NCBI GenBank assembly: GCA_910588855.1 | Contig: CAJUSR010000004.1 | Span: 184,954 to 248,953, forward strand | Source: an uncultured Kineothrix sp. | Lineage (GTDB): Bacteria; Bacillota; Clostridia; Lachnospirales; Lachnospiraceae | Length of the DNA: 64,000 nt | Reading direction: 5' to 3' | In this document: in pieces, positions 44,756 to 54,195 of the stretch | How positions within the stretch are numbered: position 1 is the stretch's first letter | Layout: the number at the start of each line of letters is the position of its first letter | Made by a program: the position numbers and the translations under genes | The notes under the pieces: model-generated | Database searches by the model: none | The model's input: only the letters and a program-made list of their open reading frames with translations | What the model was told of the DNA's origin: nothing

Positions 44756-45541
44756 TTAATCGAAGAGGACAAAATCCCATAAATCACTCTTGCCAGTACA
44801 CAAATTAGGCATGGAAGTAAATTCAAAGCCAAGTGTAGCAGGGTCAGAACCACCAGCAATATCAAATGTACCATTAAAATCTGCTCTGTCAATGATGAAC
44901 TGACCATGAAAAAGATTATCACAGCCATCTTGACAAGTTACATCTATGAATAACTGAAGAGTTTTACTATAATTATCTGCATTGTTAGAAATTTTCTTGC
45001 CAGTAACAGTAGCATCATAAAATGTAATAACCTCTGTGCCATCAGCAACATCACTTTCAAAGAAAGTAATTTCCTTAGTTTCTGGATCATAAGAAAATTC
45101 ACCAGTAGCAGGTTCACCACTTGTTTGTGTTAATTTCTTTCCACCAGAAATGTATGCATTATTTGCATCTCTGACATAAATGGTTCCAATCTCATTGCCT
45201 ACAGTACCAATAGCGACTTCAGTAGTAATTCCTTTGTTAGCAGAAACTGTGATAGCATCTGTATATCTGATTGTATGTTCTCCATCTTCTATTTCAGCAC
45301 CAAGCATAGCAGCTAATGCACCACCAGATAACATGCCGTTTGTTCCTTTACCAGTAACTTTTTTGTTCTTTTTCAAAGAACTGATTACTCTTCCACCCTT
45401 ACCAGTGATATCAGTTTTCTCTTCCTCATGTGATAATGTAAAATCACTTAATTCATCCAGAATCATATCCAGACTACCATTTGTTCTATCGAATCCCGTA
45501 ATCTGGTCATAGGATGTAATTGTAAACTTATCAATATTCAT
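44756..45541 (-). CDS. Major tail tube protein
   Basis: 261 residues. The N-terminal half has SLDMILDELSDFTLSHEEEKTDITGKGGRVISSLKKNKKVTGKGTNGMLSGGALAAML, typical of long-tailed Firmicutes phages' tube proteins; the C-terminal half closes with a beta-sandwich (FIIDRADFNGTFDIAGGSDPATLGFEF). AGGAGG precedes ATG. It forms the tube whose length the tape measure sets. Confidence 0.8.
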   Translation of the reverse strand: MNIDKFTITSYDQITGFDRTNGSLDMILDELSDFTLSHEEEKTDITGKGGRVISSLKKNKKVTGKGTNGMLSGGALAAMLGAEIEDGEHTIRYTDAITVSANKGITTEVAIGTVGNEIGTIYVRDANNAYISGGKKLTQTSGEPATGEFSYDPETKEITFFESDVADGTEVITFYDATVTGKKISNNADNYSKTLQLFIDVTCQDGCDNLFHGQFIIDRADFNGTFDIAGGSDPATLGFEFTSMPNLCTGKSDLWDFVLFD

Positions 45542-45579
45542 TGATTGTCCTCCTGTTTTGTTTTATTTGTAAAATAAAA

Positions 45580-45597
45580 AAGACCAGTTACGGTCTT
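45580..45597 (-). terminator. Short terminator before the tail tube gene
   Basis: AAGACC/GGTCTT stem with a six-base loop followed by TTTTTATTTT on the minus strand. May allow separate, stronger expression of the tube gene. Confidence 0.6.
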
Positions 45598-45613
45598 GTT
45601 TTCACAATTAAAA

Positions 45614-46336
45614 TTATTTATTTGGAATCCAAGTAAGAGCGTCTTTATTACTTAACTTGGAAGTATCAACAGTTCCAGCATATACACCAATCATTGTCTT
45701 ATCAAAAGCAATTTTATGTTGTATCTGTTTGAAACTTTGATTAAACCTATATATAGATAAATCCATACATGAATCATAATCATATGGAAACTCACTTGTA
45801 TTTACTAATGCAATAACTAGCTTTTCTAAATATGGTTCTTGTTTCTTCTTAGCATTTCGTTTTTGTCTTTTACGTTCTTTTTCTAAAAGATATTTTCTTG
45901 CAGATTCATTACCTGGTTTTGATTTTACTTTTTCAAGAAGATTTATTTTTCTAATAGTTTCAGCCAAATCATTATAAACTTTTTCATTAATTTCTATATG
46001 GTTACTTGGACTATATATGAATGTATTATTACTATTTTCTCTATACACACCAAAATCTGAGACATCTAAATTCCCAAATAATATTGATAAATCAGATTTT
46101 GTATATACAAGAAATAACATTTTAAACAATTCATAATCACTCATTGTTGTAAAATCAATTCCCATATCATCTAATTGAACCATATATTGAAAAGGACTTG
46201 CAGTTAGTGAAGAAATAATACTATAATAAGTAAATTCATCTTCTAAAATTTCTCCAACAGTGGGAATGCGAATGAAAAGTTGAGTATCTGGAATATTAAC
46301 AGAAGATAAATTTAGAAGGCTTTTTCTATTTTCCAT
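45614..46336 (-). CDS. Phage structural protein upstream of tail tube
   Basis: 240 residues. IRIPTVGEILEDEFTYYSIISSLTASPFQYMVQLDDMGIDFTTMSDYELFKMLF-type helical N-terminus, an unusual Lys/Arg stretch (KERKRQKRNAKKKQ) near residue 155, and an acidic end. The wording resembles tail assembly proteins found beside the tube gene in related phages; identity uncertain. Overlaps the previous gene by 11 bases. Confidence 0.55.
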   Translation of the reverse strand: MENRKSLLNLSSVNIPDTQLFIRIPTVGEILEDEFTYYSIISSLTASPFQYMVQLDDMGIDFTTMSDYELFKMLFLVYTKSDLSILFGNLDVSDFGVYRENSNNTFIYSPSNHIEINEKVYNDLAETIRKINLLEKVKSKPGNESARKYLLEKERKRQKRNAKKKQEPYLEKLVIALVNTSEFPYDYDSCMDLSIYRFNQSFKQIQHKIAFDKTMIGVYAGTVDTSKLSNKDALTWIPNK

Positions 46337-46817
46337 ATTTCAACCCATTATTAAAATCTTTTACAACGAATTTTAATAGCCTTCCTTTGAATTTCATTTG
46401 AGGAGCATATGGTGTATTACTTGTAAGCATTGTTTTCCCAATACCTAATATATTTCTTTCGCAAAAAATATTATCTAGTTCGCAAACTGCTTTGTCATAC
46501 CACAAATATGTTCTTCCTTTTTCCGTATATTGAATAATGTCCTCATGACATACTACAAAGAAATAAATGGTTAAATCTTTGAATACATTATTTTTAGGGT
46601 CAATGATTGCACTGATTTCATAGTTTATAAATCTGTTTGTTTCTTCCTGTGTTCCTGGTATGTATTCATGTGGAAATGAATATTTATATGGAATAATATC
46701 TTCTGGATATTCCTCATTTTCACATCCGAGTAATTTTATGATTTCGGGAGAGGTACATATTTGCCTTTCTATAAGTTTCCTGTATTCAATAATTTCATAA
46801 CTTCTTGATTTTCCGAT
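46326..46817 (-). CDS. Head-tail or tail-terminator protein without a canonical start
   Basis: 163 residues (GKSRSYEIIEYRKLIERQ... to ...NNGLKYGK). The frame opens right after an in-frame TGA and holds no ATG, GTG or TTG near its start. GGAGG lies nine bases before ATC 46817 and three bases before ATA 46823, so translation most likely begins at ATC. Tight spacing to both neighbours and unbroken coding argue it is functional. The position fits a tail terminator or completion protein. Confidence 0.55.
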   Translation of the reverse strand: MGKSRSYEIIEYRKLIERQICTSPEIIKLLGCENEEYPEDIIPYKYSFPHEYIPGTQEETNRFINYEISAIIDPKNNVFKDLTIYFFVVCHEDIIQYTEKGRTYLWYDKAVCELDNIFCERNILGIGKTMLTSNTPYAPQMKFKGRLLKFVVKDFNNGLKYGK

Positions 46818-46832
46818 ATATATTCACCTCCG

Positions 46833-47867
46833 TCATTCCACAATATTTACTTTTACTTCTGACAAGACAGCTTCACCAACAACAATCTGCACTAAAAAAG
46901 AACCTCCAATAAGGTTCTCATCATTAACAGAAATGGTTATTTTATTGTCTGTGATGGTTTGTTTGACATCAAAATCAGATTTAATATTCCACTGATAATC
47001 CACACTTTGCCAATCCACAGCATTTTCATCTGTATCCATAAAGGTTGCGGTAAATTTACGATAGTATCCATTTTTCAGATTTGTATTTCCAGAAATCACG
47101 CATCTTAAATCTGTCGTTTCATCGGGTTCTGGTGGAGTGGGCGGAAGAGGAGTAGCAGAATTATTATAATTACAAATCCATACTTCCTGACCATTTTCCA
47201 TAACAACCTTCTTATCTTCATTTGTATTAAAGGCATCAAATGACATAGTTACAACCATTGTGCCACCACGACCAAAATATTGATTATCACTCAGCTTAAC
47301 CTTTCTATTAGTTAGCTTATAAATATCAGGCTGCTCACTGTCATCAAAATCCATCGGGAAACGCATATCACGTTTCAACTTTTTGGTTTCATCATCAACA
47401 GGAAGAGTCAATCCATATTGGTTATCTCCAATAGTAATAGTATTATTCCCTGTAACGCCATTTGAATATTTGGTATAATCCTCAGCAAAAACGTAACGCT
47501 CAATAATTTTACCTTCTGAATTTTGCCAACGAAGAGGAACGGTGCAAAGATACATATAACCAGAATGATATGTTTTATCATCAGTATTAACTAAAGTAAC
47601 AAGCCATATCTGATTGTTCCACTCAATATAATCTCCAAGATTAAATGGCTCAGAGGGTCTTGATTTAATCTTCTTCTTAAATGTATTATTATCGGTATCT
47701 TTAATAATTAGTAACTCAAATGGCTTACCATTTCTTTTGACAACATGATAATCAATTGTATCTGCAAAACACTCATCTACATGACGATTTAACAAGTATA
47801 AATCAGTTTCTTGCCTACTTTTTGATTTATATGTATTATTGATTTTTTGGAAGTAACTAATATCCAT
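46833..47867 (-). CDS. Head-closure-like protein with C-terminal Ig-like domain
   Basis: 344 residues. The first 240 residues are beta-rich (PSEPFNLGDYIEWNNQIWLVTLV, KLKRDMRFPMDF), with a proline linker (LPPTPPEPDE) and then an Ig-like domain (LRCVISGNTNLKNGYYRKFTATFMD to FLVQIVVGEAVLSEVKVNI). It probably joins head and tail and displays an Ig fold on the virion, as Ig-like domains often do. Confidence 0.6.
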   Translation of the reverse strand: MDISYFQKINNTYKSKSRQETDLYLLNRHVDECFADTIDYHVVKRNGKPFELLIIKDTDNNTFKKKIKSRPSEPFNLGDYIEWNNQIWLVTLVNTDDKTYHSGYMYLCTVPLRWQNSEGKIIERYVFAEDYTKYSNGVTGNNTITIGDNQYGLTLPVDDETKKLKRDMRFPMDFDDSEQPDIYKLTNRKVKLSDNQYFGRGGTMVVTMSFDAFNTNEDKKVVMENGQEVWICNYNNSATPLPPTPPEPDETTDLRCVISGNTNLKNGYYRKFTATFMDTDENAVDWQSVDYQWNIKSDFDVKQTITDNKITISVNDENLIGGSFLVQIVVGEAVLSEVKVNIVE

Positions 47868-47880
47868 ATTCAGTTACCCC

Positions 47881-48375
47881 CTAATCATCATATTGGCTGT
47901 AATTGATTGTTTTTCGCTTACCAGTCTTTCTGTCTGTAGAAATATATCTTGATATATCGTTTCTGTTTTCTGTCTTAATTCTCGCCAACATATTTTCAAA
48001 TGAAGCACGTTCATTAGCTGGAGAAAATTGGTTAAGATCAGATGGAGTCATACGAATCTTAAATGCCTTCAGCAATGTTTCATCTCTTTCAAAATACACT
48101 TCATACATAAGTGAAGCAAGTAAACCAATTTCTCTCTGCGTTAGCTCAAAGCGAAACATTTCTAACTCATCATCATAGTTATAAAAATCTACATCTGGCT
48201 CACATTTAGAAACCAACAAATCAATTGCATCATATAAATATCCTTTTGCCTGTTCCATAACAAGAGATTGCACTTCTGAAACAGACACATTATAGTATGA
48301 AAAGAAATCTTTGTCCTTTTCAATTTTTCTCAGCAATCTTGACATTACCTTGTCAAAAGAAGTTGCCTGTCCCAA
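47881..48375 (-). CDS. Head-tail connector (adaptor) candidate
   Basis: 164 residues from TTG 48375 with GGAGGG seven bases upstream. Mainly helical (SVSEVQSLVMEQAKGYLYDAIDLLV, RFELTQREIGLLASLMYEVYFERDETLLKAFKIRMTPSDLNQFSP). Order after the capsid gene and before the closure-like gene fits a connector adaptor. Inferred. Confidence 0.55.
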   Translation of the reverse strand: MGQATSFDKVMSRLLRKIEKDKDFFSYYNVSVSEVQSLVMEQAKGYLYDAIDLLVSKCEPDVDFYNYDDELEMFRFELTQREIGLLASLMYEVYFERDETLLKAFKIRMTPSDLNQFSPANERASFENMLARIKTENRNDISRYISTDRKTGKRKTINYSQYDD

Positions 48376-48389
48376 TTACAATCCCTCCT

Positions 48390-49103
48390 CTAAATTGTAG
48401 ACTTTTTAGGTCTTCCAGCTTTCTTCTTTGGGGCATCAGTATCAACAACAGCGTTTTCATTAGTCGCATTCTCAGATGTAGTTGTAGTAGAAGTATTTTG
48501 TATTGACATCATCTGCTCCATCATCTTCTTCATTTCATCTAACTGATTCTGCAAAGCTGCATTTTGAGCAGACAGTTCTTTAACTTCGTCAGGCGTGGCA
48601 TAAGTCCTATTAGCATCCTTCTTAGTAAGAACAATAGAACTCTTACGCTGTCTATTACGGAGTTCATCATATCGCTGTTCAACAATTCTGTTTACTTTAG
48701 TGGTAATATCAACACCCTGTTTCATAAGTTTGAACATAATAATGCGGACTCTATCAAAATAAGTCTGATTTTCAATATTGATGATTTTCTGTAGTCCTTC
48801 CATAGTAGGATTCGTCAGAATTTCAGCAATGTCTTCATTAGAAAGAATGTCCTGCCAATTAGCAATACGAAGTTCCTTAAATACTTCTTCCTTTACATCA
48901 TCATCAAAAGTAAGCCATCCAGTCACAATAATATCTGTGTTACTGCAAATATTCTGTAACTCACTTAAACTGATAGGGATAACAGATGGTGTTTTACCAT
49001 CCCTTGAAGCATTAAATTTATAGTGTTCTTTTGAACTGTCTACGAACACTTCATTTTCGTTATAATTTAAAACATTGATATTCTGTGTATCAATTTTAGA
49101 CAT
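48390..49103 (-). CDS. Capsid-region protein with coiled coil and AT-hook-like tail
   Basis: 237 residues from ATG 49103 with AAGGAGG upstream. A helical body, then a coiled coil (ELSAQNAALQNQLDEMKKMMEQMMS), a Ser/Thr/Asn-rich linker and the C-terminal KKKAGRPKK motif like an AT-hook. It may touch DNA or act as an assembly helper. Not recognised as a known family. Confidence 0.5.
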   Translation of the reverse strand: MSKIDTQNINVLNYNENEVFVDSSKEHYKFNASRDGKTPSVIPISLSELQNICSNTDIIVTGWLTFDDDVKEEVFKELRIANWQDILSNEDIAEILTNPTMEGLQKIINIENQTYFDRVRIIMFKLMKQGVDITTKVNRIVEQRYDELRNRQRKSSIVLTKKDANRTYATPDEVKELSAQNAALQNQLDEMKKMMEQMMSIQNTSTTTTSENATNENAVVDTDAPKKKAGRPKKSTI

Positions 49104-49186
49104 ATTTCCGATACCTCCTTTATAATTAGTGCGAGTTGGACATATGCCCAAAACCAACCCACGGTATCCCATTATTTATATAAAAC

Positions 49187-49237
49187 CAGGAAGAGAGCAG
49201 TGGGTATCTGCTGTTCGTGAGCGACACTATCTTCCTG
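49187..49237 (-). terminator. Hairpin between capsid gene and downstream gene
   Basis: CAGGAAGA/TCTTCCTG closes a larger internal structure (CACT/AGTG) and is followed by GTTTTATAT on the minus strand. It probably lowers readthrough after the highly expressed capsid gene. Confidence 0.5.
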
Positions 49238-49283
49238 ATTTTAAGCATAAAAATAGACAGTATCTTTTTAACTTCCAACAGGA

Positions 49284-50279
49284 TTAGTTAGTAAGAACCA
49301 TCTTGTTACAATTTTCGATATTGGTAATACCAACAGAATAAGTGAAGTCTGCAACTTTAAGAATTACCTTTTCATTAGAATCATCAAATCGTTCATATGT
49401 ATGAATCTCGCCCTTCATATCCAAACCGCCGATTTTACCAGCCACACCAAAAATTCGGAGATCAGGCAACATAAGCTGACCTTTACCAGTTTTCTTTGCG
49501 CTAGAGATTGAAGCAATTCGTATGCCATCAATGAAATTCACAAGTCCATAACGATTGAATTCATCTTTCATATCGTTACTCATATACTGCGCACGACCAC
49601 TCATACGACCAAGAGCCTGTGCATACTTAGTAAGGCAAACAGCAACCGCAGAAGGATCTCTATCAAGTAGATACAGATTAAATGCATCAACGGCTGTCTG
49701 GGTAGGAACCTTACCACCTGCTGTTACTAACTGATCACCACCTACGATTGCATTATCAATCATAGAGAATACATCGTAGAAAAGTGCATTCTGTAAAGCT
49801 TCCTTTGCATAAGTTGTAAGAGTAGCGACAGACTTAAACCCGTTCTTTCTCAGATCCACATAAGAAAGGTCAGTTTCAATCTGGCGGTTTCTCACAATAG
49901 GCTTAACAGCAGTGAAGTCAATATAACTTCTATCTACAGTACCGCCCTTTGCGGCTTCATGCGCTTCAAGCGTATTCTTGGGAGTCTTGGTGAATTCCTC
50001 ATCGTCAAACTCTCCAATAGAACCTCTATCAAACATAGAATCAAGCAGTTCATCAGGAGCGTTGTAAATTTCCTCATTAACTACCTTATTAACAAAGGCT
50101 GCGATTTCTTTTTTCTCATCGCAGCCCGTTTTCCCGATTTCTTTGCACCATGCATCAGAAATTTCATAAATTTCTTTTTCCTCTGTGCTTAGATTTCTCT
50201 TATATTCTACTTTTTCAGCAACGTCATACATAACGCCTGGCTTTTCCATAAGCTCGGCAACTTCAATTTTTAAAGACAT
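49284..50279 (-). CDS. Major capsid protein (HK97-like)
   Basis: 331 residues. A helical N-arm, then the conserved core PIVRNRQIETDLSYVDLRKNGFKSVATLTTYAKEALQNALFYDVFSMIDNAIVGG and a beta-rich end with DMKGEIHTYERFDDSNEKVILKVADFTYSVGITNIEN. GAAAGGAG precedes ATG. Placed after protease and decoration genes as in HK97-type head modules. Confidence 0.82.
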   Translation of the reverse strand: MSLKIEVAELMEKPGVMYDVAEKVEYKRNLSTEEKEIYEISDAWCKEIGKTGCDEKKEIAAFVNKVVNEEIYNAPDELLDSMFDRGSIGEFDDEEFTKTPKNTLEAHEAAKGGTVDRSYIDFTAVKPIVRNRQIETDLSYVDLRKNGFKSVATLTTYAKEALQNALFYDVFSMIDNAIVGGDQLVTAGGKVPTQTAVDAFNLYLLDRDPSAVAVCLTKYAQALGRMSGRAQYMSNDMKDEFNRYGLVNFIDGIRIASISSAKKTGKGQLMLPDLRIFGVAGKIGGLDMKGEIHTYERFDDSNEKVILKVADFTYSVGITNIENCNKMVLTN

Positions 50280-50313
50280 ATATATATTCTCCTTTCAAAT
50301 CTTCTGTTTATTA

Positions 50314-50781
50314 TTAAGAATTAACAATCGCTGTATCAGACACCTCGATCACAGCCAGTTTGTGACCATTATCAGTCCAGAAACCCTTAAACACATATCT
50401 GGATGTCACTGTTGCTTTTGCCAATTTACCATCGGCTCCCGCTGCAACACGAACGCCTTCTACCAACCCAGTTTCGGTATACTGGTCAGTTGCAAATCTT
50501 TCCCCGGGATAATAAGCAATTAACTTTCCAAACTCATTCCCTTTGAGTGTTACAAAATCCTCATCATAATCAGACATATCTCCTCTTGCAGCATTAATAC
50601 CACTAGGAACACGCTCCTTATCTACAAAAAATACATCTGTAGCAGTAGCGGCAGAAGCAAATTCAAATGTCTTATTTGTCTCATTCTTAACAACTGCCAT
50701 ACCAGTTACAATTTTCTCTTCACCAGACTTATACATAGAATTTGCTGGCTTGTCTTTGGTTACCTGTAATTCTCTAAGCAT
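50314..50781 (-). CDS. Capsid decoration or head fibre-like protein
   Basis: 155 residues, beta-rich (SGEEKIVTGMAVVKNETNKTFEFASAATATDVFFVDKE, GEFGKLIAYYPGERFATDQY), as in small capsid-decorating proteins encoded just before the capsid gene. AAGGAGG precedes ATG. No enzyme motif. Confidence 0.65.
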   Translation of the reverse strand: MLRELQVTKDKPANSMYKSGEEKIVTGMAVVKNETNKTFEFASAATATDVFFVDKERVPSGINAARGDMSDYDEDFVTLKGNEFGKLIAYYPGERFATDQYTETGLVEGVRVAAGADGKLAKATVTSRYVFKGFWTDNGHKLAVIEVSDTAIVNS

Positions 50782-50795
50782 ATAAAATATCCTCC

Positions 50796-52355
50796 TTATT
50801 TCCTTAAAAAGTTTCTCATAATAGTTGCACCGTCCACGACTTCATCATCAGTATTTAGATTTGAAGCTACGTGAACATCATTTTTCGTTTCAGAAGTTTC
50901 AACCTCTATATCATTCTTCTTATCTACTGATGCAGACAATCTCTCACCAACAATAGCCATAAGAGATTTCTTATCCAAATTTTTAACATATGCAGAAAAC
51001 TCTTCTGATTCTTCAATTTCTTCTCTTGTAATCTGACCAGACTTAACAACGGAAGCAATCAAATCTTCCTTTTTCTGTGCCAATTCAGCAGCTACCTTTT
51101 CCTGTTCCATCTGTGTGAATTTTTCTTTATACTGAGACAGTTCAGTATTTTCAGATTTAAGAGAAGTGATCTCAGAACTCGCCTTTACGATTAGATCATC
51201 TTTTTCTGTAATTGTTTTTTCATATTCAGAAATGGTGGTGTTGATATCCTTAATAGATACAGTCAAAGATACTTTTACTGGTTCAGAAACAGTTACCACA
51301 TCATTTTCAACTGTATATGTAAATTTTAGATAATCTAATTCAGACTCACCATCGTATTCACACCATACTTCGTGTTCCTCTGGAAACAAATATACAACCC
51401 AACACCAGTCATCATATTTATTTCGACACGCCTTTGAAATCCGCATTCTCAAATCATAAGAAGTAAGAGCAGACGTTTCAATAGGTGTGTTATCATCAGT
51501 TACATCATTTTTATCTTCTTTAACTTCTGCTTCAGCAGTAGCACTTTCAGCATTAGTTACATCAGTTGCGGCATCAGATACATTTTCTGTATTTGTTGAT
51601 ACTGCTTCCGCATTATTTTCAGAAGATAAAACAACATTTTTGTCTTTCTTCAAACTATTTTCCTCCTTTTCGAGTTCATTATTTATGTCAAAAGTTCCTG
51701 TTTGATTTTCCGATAAATCAAGACTTAGAGCTTCTGCAACCAGTAATTCATCTTCACTAAGAGAAGATAGTGATATTGCTTTTGATGTGCCATTGTAGGC
51801 AGGAGTAGTTGTACTACCCAAGAAAGTATTAGCAAGAAAAGCATAGTCCTTTAGAATTTTTACACCTGCTTTATACTCATATTCAGAAGTAGAAATCTCC
51901 CAACTTGAATTTAGACCACCATCAGATTCATACAATCTTTTAACGGCAGCAATCATGTTAGAGTTTCTTTTCCATATACGACATTTAGCAAATAAACATG
52001 GAAGAGTTTTAGTGTCACCAGAAACAGTAGTCACAATATCATCTTTTATTTCAATAGAAATATGTGTCCCGATGCTCTCTGTAAGAAACTCTACTTCTCC
52101 ATTTGGAAGAACGTGCATTTCGTGGCTTCCAAGGTCATCCATGTTATTTATTTTCTTATACTTGGCTTGCACAGGCATATTTATAAGAGATTTTGCGTTT
52201 TCTAAAGCAGACTCTTCAAAACCTTTATATGGGAGCATTACATTATTCAAGTTTTTATCATCGTAGTAGCAAAGCCTGTTAGTAATCTCCAAATATAAAT
52301 CGTTCTCAGCAATATCAATGGCTTTAGATGAAAAACATATTTTTTCAAATTCCAT
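50796..52355 (-). CDS. Prohead protease with C-terminal scaffold region
   Basis: 519 residues. Residues 1-215 resemble a head maturation protease (NMPVQAKYKKINNMDDLGSHEMHVL with a candidate His, SWEISTSEYEYKAGVKILKDYAF). Then an Asp/Glu/Ala-rich linker, a beta-rich insert (RMRISKACRNKYDDWCWVVYLFPEEHEVW) and a long coiled coil (residues 375-460) that fits a fused scaffold. The catalytic residues cannot be fixed by eye. The start shares one base with the stop of the preceding small gene. Confidence 0.7.
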   Translation of the reverse strand: MEFEKICFSSKAIDIAENDLYLEITNRLCYYDDKNLNNVMLPYKGFEESALENAKSLINMPVQAKYKKINNMDDLGSHEMHVLPNGEVEFLTESIGTHISIEIKDDIVTTVSGDTKTLPCLFAKCRIWKRNSNMIAAVKRLYESDGGLNSSWEISTSEYEYKAGVKILKDYAFLANTFLGSTTTPAYNGTSKAISLSSLSEDELLVAEALSLDLSENQTGTFDINNELEKEENSLKKDKNVVLSSENNAEAVSTNTENVSDAATDVTNAESATAEAEVKEDKNDVTDDNTPIETSALTSYDLRMRISKACRNKYDDWCWVVYLFPEEHEVWCEYDGESELDYLKFTYTVENDVVTVSEPVKVSLTVSIKDINTTISEYEKTITEKDDLIVKASSEITSLKSENTELSQYKEKFTQMEQEKVAAELAQKKEDLIASVVKSGQITREEIEESEEFSAYVKNLDKKSLMAIVGERLSASVDKKNDIEVETSETKNDVHVASNLNTDDEVVDGATIMRNFLRK

Positions 52356-52525
52356 TAATTACATTCCTCGCTTTCAACGATTCCTAATTCAATTCCCGTT
52401 TTCTGAAATAATTCATTTAGGGAAATCTTATTTTTATCCAATAAAAAAGCAGTGGCATCACCACTACCATCAATAGATATTTTTATTTGTTTGCCACAAC
52501 AGGGGCAATTAACTATATAATCCAC
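52355..52525 (-). CDS. Small zinc-ribbon-like phage protein
   Basis: 56 residues from GTG 52525, with AGGAGG ten bases upstream. It has a single CPCCGKQIKISIDGSG motif (half of a zinc ribbon) and an acidic end with one Cys. Located between portal and protease genes with a TAATG overlap, so it is clearly part of the packaging/head unit. Function unknown. Confidence 0.65.
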   Translation of the reverse strand: MDYIVNCPCCGKQIKISIDGSGDATAFLLDKNKISLNELFQKTGIELGIVESEECN

Positions 52526-52527
52526 TA

Positions 52528-54174
52528 TTACAATGCCTCCTGTCTGGTCTTATCATATTGTTGCTTGACTTTATTGTTAGAATCAGCAGGTCGACCACCC
52601 TTATTATCTTCTGGATTCTGTTTCTCAGAATTAGTGTACTGACTTCTATGAGGCTTAAATATTTCATCATAGTTTTTCTCATTTTCCATTGTACGTTTCT
52701 GTACTTCGTCATTGATATCCAATCCAAGAATTTCAAAAGCAGTAGCGTAGGAACAGTTCATTGTACTGAATAGAAGAGTAGCCAACGAATGTTTTAACTC
52801 CGCTTCTAGCTGCTCTGTATCAATAACATTTACATCAGGTGTATAGTCCAATGTAAATCCGTTATCTAAGATAATCTGACGATACCATTTCTTCAAAATG
52901 TCTTCTAACTGTTCAGATATTGCGTTGATTGTACGCATAAGCTGTGTCACAGAAATAGAAGCAGTAGAAACAGACTGTGATCCACTATCCATTAAAAATT
53001 GTATTCCAAGAGTAGACAACACCTTTGAGCGATAGATATTATAAGTATCCTTAGAAGTCATTTCTACTTTTGGCTCCACATAAGAAATCTCCTCAACAGT
53101 AGGAGGAGAAGTAACAACAACCGTATTCTGCTTAAAAGCATCCATAAAGTTAGAGTGTGCATAACTTACTTCTGGGAAGAAATCTTTATTGTAATCCTGT
53201 CCCATAGTTTCCTTACGCATTTTCTGGTGAATAATCTTTTTTGCTTTCGCCTTGCTATTTATCCTATCTGAATCTGCAAAGGTATCAAGCATACTCAAAT
53301 CTGTATATGCCCTCAAAATAGGAGAAACACCATATTTGCGGTTAAGATTATTGATACGAATAATTCCTGTGTATTTATTGTCTAAAACAGCATAGTCCTC
53401 TTTGTTAATGAATGCTTCATAAACTTCTTTTGGATAACTGTTCTTTACTTCTTCTTCCATATTTTCAAACATTAGAGGCTTTTTCTTTTTGGTTTTTCGA
53501 TACACTTTTTGTAATCTTTTTCGTAATTCTATAATATTAAACCATATAACAGGTTCTCCGTTTATCATTGTTTCTGTAATTTCACATACACCCAATGGAT
53601 AAATATCTACGGTATAATTATTTTTATCTTCATGACGCAAATAAGAAATCCAGTTCCCCTCAACATAAGAAGTAGTGATTGCATTTCTGGTCAACTGCTG
53701 TACTTTGATAGAAGTATTAAAATCTTTAATAAACCGTTTACATTCCTCTAGTTTCTTTTTCTTATTTCTTCCCTCATCAACATTTCCATATGTAAGTTTG
53801 ATTTCTGTATTGATATTTGTATCTATTGATTCTACTGTCTTTCCAACAATATCGTTTTTATTAATGAGTTTTCTATTATAGGCATTTATCCTTAGAACCT
53901 TATTCAAATCATTCTGAGTATTAGTTGAAAGTTCTTCGATTTCTTCAACAGATATTGATTTAGATGGTGATATACCTTCATTAAGATATACAGAATACTT
54001 TTTGTTCTCTGGGTCATACTGGCTTAATGCAAGTTGGAGTTTTTGATCACGAATTGATAATGGAGTAGTAGCAACTACTGTACCATCATCTGCTTTTGAA
54101 ACAAAGATAACATCAAAATCTTCGTTAGATTGTTTCTGAATATTATCTGTTTCAGACTTTATTTCTTCTGACAT
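52528..54174 (-). CDS. Portal protein
   Basis: 548 residues. Position directly after the large terminase, length, and features such as KVQQLTRNAITTSYVEGNWISYLRHED, NRKYGVSPILRAYTDLSMLDTFADSDRINSKAKAKKIIHQKMR and the long C-terminal helix (SVTQLMRTINAISEQLEDILKKWYRQII) fit a phage portal, the ring through which DNA enters and leaves the head. Confidence 0.82.
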   Translation of the reverse strand: MSEEIKSETDNIQKQSNEDFDVIFVSKADDGTVVATTPLSIRDQKLQLALSQYDPENKKYSVYLNEGISPSKSISVEEIEELSTNTQNDLNKVLRINAYNRKLINKNDIVGKTVESIDTNINTEIKLTYGNVDEGRNKKKKLEECKRFIKDFNTSIKVQQLTRNAITTSYVEGNWISYLRHEDKNNYTVDIYPLGVCEITETMINGEPVIWFNIIELRKRLQKVYRKTKKKKPLMFENMEEEVKNSYPKEVYEAFINKEDYAVLDNKYTGIIRINNLNRKYGVSPILRAYTDLSMLDTFADSDRINSKAKAKKIIHQKMRKETMGQDYNKDFFPEVSYAHSNFMDAFKQNTVVVTSPPTVEEISYVEPKVEMTSKDTYNIYRSKVLSTLGIQFLMDSGSQSVSTASISVTQLMRTINAISEQLEDILKKWYRQIILDNGFTLDYTPDVNVIDTEQLEAELKHSLATLLFSTMNCSYATAFEILGLDINDEVQKRTMENEKNYDEIFKPHRSQYTNSEKQNPEDNKGGRPADSNNKVKQQYDKTRQEAL

Positions 54175-54195
54175 TCTTGTTTATCACCATCCTTT